64,000 nt of DNA from Alienimonas sp043951915. GTDB lineage: Bacteria > Planctomycetota > Planctomycetia > Planctomycetales > Planctomycetaceae. Shown here in pieces: positions 61,641 through 64,000 of the stretch; position 1 is the stretch's first letter, and the number at the start of each line of letters is the position of its first letter. The DNA lies in the NCBI RefSeq assembly GCF_043951915.1, contig NZ_JBINJD010000009.1, positions 1 to 64,000 on the forward strand. Direction: 5' to 3'. The notes beneath the pieces were generated by a model, which saw only the letters and a program-made list of their open reading frames with translations, was not told the origin of the DNA and ran no database searches. Both the position numbers and the translations under genes were made by a program.

Positions 61641-62137
61641 CGCATCTCCGTGGACGGTCCCGCGGGCGAGTCCAACGAGGGCGGAGCCGCGGGCGGCGAG
61701 CGGAGAATCGGTGTGAATCATGCGACGCTCGCCGGGGCGCGGTGCCGCCCCCGTCCTGCGCGACCGCCGCGGAGAAGGGGGTGAGGCGTGGGTGTCCGTT
61801 CCGTGCGGGGGGCCGCAATCCGGCTCCCCGCCGGGCCGTCTTCGACGGTTCGTCAAACCGCCCTTGACGCCCCGCGACCGGTCCCGCACAGATTCCCGCC
61901 CCGCCTCCGCACCACCCCGCACGGCCGTTACGGGCGGCGCGGAAACTGAGCGTCCCAAGCGCTTCGACGCCCCGGATCCGCCGCCCTCCCGGTCCCGACG
62001 CGGCGCCCCGTCGACGGTCTGGCGGCGGCCCGGCAGCGGCCCGGCGGAGCCCTGTCGACGGCATGGCGGCGATCGGTGGGAGGCGAAGGGGCCGCGGTCC
62101 GGTACACTCCCCCGACCGAACCAACGCCCCTCGCGCC
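61641..62137. other. Intergenic region between divergent genes, no gene seen
   Basis: 497 bases between the protease and TPR genes. Open frames on both strands are G/C-driven shadows; I find no RNA or repeat. Promoters for both genes are expected but not clear. Confidence 0.5.
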
Positions 62138-62473
62138 ATGTCCGCCCCCGAACCGCCGCCCGCCGCGCCCACCCGCCGGGAGAAGCTCGAACGCCTGCTC
62201 GCCGACGACCCCGGCGACGCCTTCCTCCGCTATTCCCTCGCGCTCGAATTGGCCAAGACCGACGAGGACGCCGCCCTGCGGGAGTTCGACCGCGTGATCG
62301 AGGAGCACCCGGACTACGTCCCCGCCTACTTCATGAAGGGGCAGACTCTCGCCCGCGGCGACCGGGACGAGGAGGCCCGCGAGACGCTGACGGCCGGCAT
62401 CGAGGTGGCCACCCGCACCGGCGACGACCACGCCGCCGGCGAAATGAGCGGCTTCCTCGAGACGCTGGGCTGA
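62138..62473 (+). CDS. Small TPR protein
   Basis: 111 residues with about two to three tetratricopeptide helices: DAFLRYSLALELAKTDEDAALREFDRVIEEHPDYVPAYFMKGQTLARGDRDEEARETL. Such adaptors mediate protein contacts. Start ATG 62138. The stop TGA overlaps the ATG of the next gene by one base, so the two are translationally coupled. Confidence 0.87.
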   Translation: MSAPEPPPAAPTRREKLERLLADDPGDAFLRYSLALELAKTDEDAALREFDRVIEEHPDYVPAYFMKGQTLARGDRDEEARETLTAGIEVATRTGDDHAAGEMSGFLETLG

Positions 62474-63540
62474 TGACGGACCACGTCCCCGAGCGCCTGA
62501 GGTGCGACCTCCGAGAACTCGCCGAGACGCAGGAGCGCCCCGGCGCCGACGCCGCGCCCGCCTTCCGCCGCATGGCCGAGGACGGCGTCACCGGCTGGGC
62601 GATCCCGCCGCAGTTCGGCGGCGCCGGGCTCTCCTCGGCGGAGATCATGGCCGGCTACGAGGCCCTCGCCGCGGAGAACCTCTGCGCCACCTTCGTCCTC
62701 ACGCAGTTCAACGCCGCCGTCGGCCGGCTCGTGCCCAGCGAGAACGAGGCCCTGAAAGCGGAGTTGCTGCCCAAGCTCGCCGCCGCGGAGCAGTTCGTCA
62801 CCGTCGGCATCAGCCACCTCACGACCTCCCGCCGCCACCTCGGCGAACCGGCGGTGAAGGCGACTGCGGAGGGCGACGGCTACAGGCTTTCCGGCACGCT
62901 GCCCTGGTGCACCGGGGCCGGCATGGCGGATCGCATCCTCGCCGGCGCCGAGCTGCCCGACGGCCGGCAGTTCCTCGCCTTTATCAAGACGGACGCCCCC
63001 GGCGTCACGGTCGCCGACCCGCCGGAGCTGCTCGCCCTGACCGCCAGCGCCACCACCTCGCTGACGTTGGACGACGTGCAGATCGGCTCCGGCGCCGTCG
63101 TCAGCGGGCCGGTCGCAGAGGTGATGAAGCAGGGCAGCGGCGGCACCGGGTCGGTCGGCACCAGCGCCCTGGCCGTCGGCCACGCCGCCGGCTCCCTGCG
63201 GGGGCTCGCCGGGGAGGCGGAGAAACGACCGGAGCTGCGGGAGACGCTCGATCCGCTGGAGCGGGAACGAGAGAAGCTTTCCGCGGACATTCAGCGGATC
63301 GCCGCCGCGACCTCGACGGACGAACTGCCCGAGGGACTGAACGCCCAGTCGGTGCGGACGCGGGCGAATTCGCTCTGCCTCCGCAGCGCCCAGGCGTACC
63401 TGACGGCCAGCAAGGGGGCCGGCTTCGTCGCCGGGCACCCGGCCGGCCGGTTCGTGCGGGAGGCGATGTTCTTCCAGGTCTGGAGCTGCCCCGCCCCCGT
63501 CGCCGCCGCCGCCCTCCGGGAGTTCGCCTGCGGCCTCTGA
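62473..63540 (+). CDS. Acyl-CoA-dehydrogenase-like flavoprotein
   Basis: 355 residues. The N-terminal helical domain (VTGWAIPPQFGGAGLSSAEI), the middle flavin region (ISHLTTSRRHLGEPAVKATAEGDGYRLSGTLPWCTGA) and the C-terminal helices match acyl-CoA dehydrogenases, though the catalytic Glu of the classical enzymes is not clear. It may oxidise a CoA thioester or another substrate. Start ATG 62473 after the TPR gene. It converges on the PBP gene with three bases between stops. Confidence 0.87.
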   Translation: MTDHVPERLRCDLRELAETQERPGADAAPAFRRMAEDGVTGWAIPPQFGGAGLSSAEIMAGYEALAAENLCATFVLTQFNAAVGRLVPSENEALKAELLPKLAAAEQFVTVGISHLTTSRRHLGEPAVKATAEGDGYRLSGTLPWCTGAGMADRILAGAELPDGRQFLAFIKTDAPGVTVADPPELLALTASATTSLTLDDVQIGSGAVVSGPVAEVMKQGSGGTGSVGTSALAVGHAAGSLRGLAGEAEKRPELRETLDPLEREREKLSADIQRIAAATSTDELPEGLNAQSVRTRANSLCLRSAQAYLTASKGAGFVAGHPAGRFVREAMFFQVWSCPAPVAAAALREFACGL

Positions 63541-63543
63541 CCG

Positions 63544-64000
63544 CTACTGCACCCGGCGGATTCGGAACTCCCCGCCGGCCGCCTGCGCCCCGTGGGGAAC
63601 GCGGGCGGGTGAAGAGAGAGCGGCCCACGCTTCCAGCAGGTCCCGGGCGACCGGGGCGGCGTCGGCCCCGCCGCTGCCGCCATGCTCCAGCATCACGCAG
63701 ACGGCGACCGCCGGCCGATCGGCCCCCGGCAGCGTGCCGTACCCGGCGAACCAGGCGTGACTCGGCTTCCCCCCGCCGACCTGGGCGGTGCCCGTCTTCC
63801 CTGCCACCCGCAACCGCTGCGAGCGGGCGTACCGATAGGCGGTGCCCAGCGGATCGTTGACCGCCCGGTCCATGCCCGACCGCAGGGCGAGCCACGTGCG
63901 CTCCGCCAACTCCACCGGTACGCCGTCGCCGTGAGGCGACGCGTTCCCCGGACCCGCGCCGCCTGACGGCGACGGCGGATCGGGGAGGGTCAGACGGGGA
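63544..64000 (-). CDS. Penicillin-binding protein transpeptidase (5' end cut by window edge)
   Basis: C-terminal about 151 residues only. LRVAGKTGTAQVGGGKPSHAWFAGY contains the KTG box of a penicillin-binding transpeptidase, of the class-B type (MrdA/FtsI-like), followed by RPAVAVCVMLEHGGSGG. The frame is open to the right edge, so the gene begins outside the window. It would crosslink peptidoglycan. Some Planctomycetes have peptidoglycan; a PBP here supports that. Confidence 0.85.
   Translation of the reverse strand, partial: PRLTLPDPPSPSGGAGPGNASPHGDGVPVELAERTWLALRSGMDRAVNDPLGTAYRYARSQRLRVAGKTGTAQVGGGKPSHAWFAGYGTLPGADRPAVAVCVMLEHGGSGGADAAPVARDLLEAWAALSSPARVPHGAQAAGGEFRIRRVQ

Overview
The window is a very GC-rich, gene-dense piece of a bacterial chromosome with about 55 protein genes, one tRNA-Asn and several families of long palindromes. 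The gene set points to Planctomycetes: MoxR/DUF58/BatA-type vWA clusters, a long coiled-coil membrane protein, tandem DUF1080 proteins, an EF-hand secreted protein, an Hsp70-like protein of about 950 residues, and an ethylene-receptor-like PAS kinase. A Planctomycetaceae lineage with very high GC (Alienimonas-like) is my inference; there is no rRNA here to confirm it.

Layout. 1-6.4 kb (minus): sensor kinase cut by the left edge, dnaA, GNAT acetyltransferase, FmdB zinc ribbon, candidate anti-sigma factor and ECF sigma factor. 6.7-11.4 kb: beta-CASP metallo-hydrolase (plus), convergent with pyruvate kinase, a DsbD-N-like secreted protein and a MoxR ATPase (minus). 11.6-14.1 kb: trpB, a small membrane protein and trpA (plus). 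14.2-35.1 kb: a long minus-strand run with an ABC-2 exporter (permease, ATPase, membrane partner), a BatA/DUF58/MoxR/double-vWA module, an iron-type ABC importer whose ATPase is continuous with an NHL domain, a coiled-coil membrane protein and an EF-hand protein. 35.2-41.2 kb (minus): Hsp70-like protein, nagA, nagB and an Nramp-like transporter. 41.4-45.8 kb (minus): tRNA-Asn, an RsbW-like kinase, a STAS antagonist, an unknown gene, a D-2-hydroxyacid dehydrogenase and a McsB-like arginine kinase. 46-49 kb (plus): trpE and a second Nramp-like transporter. 49-56.7 kb: TadE-like (minus), HIT, three related membrane proteins, MATE and two DUF1080 proteins. 56.9-64 kb: Maf, transglutaminase-like protein, an unknown gene, trypsin-PDZ protease, TPR protein, acyl-CoA-dehydrogenase-like protein and the C-terminus of a penicillin-binding protein.

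Translation is tightly coupled: neighbouring genes repeatedly share ATGA or GTGA overlaps, and these decide several GTG starts.

The most unusual layer is the palindromes. Family 1 (three copies, core GTAGGGTCCGC) supplies the stop codons of trpA and of the facing ASCH gene, separates two operon genes inside a 22-bp direct repeat, and is translated in frame as the N-terminus of an Nramp-like transporter. Family 2 (four copies, core AACGCCGAGGC) supplies two stop codons, brackets one dehydrogenase gene, and is translated in frame inside an ABC permease. A separate cassette, a four-helix-bundle (S23/IVP-type) gene between 20-bp inverted repeats, interrupts the ABC exporter operon.
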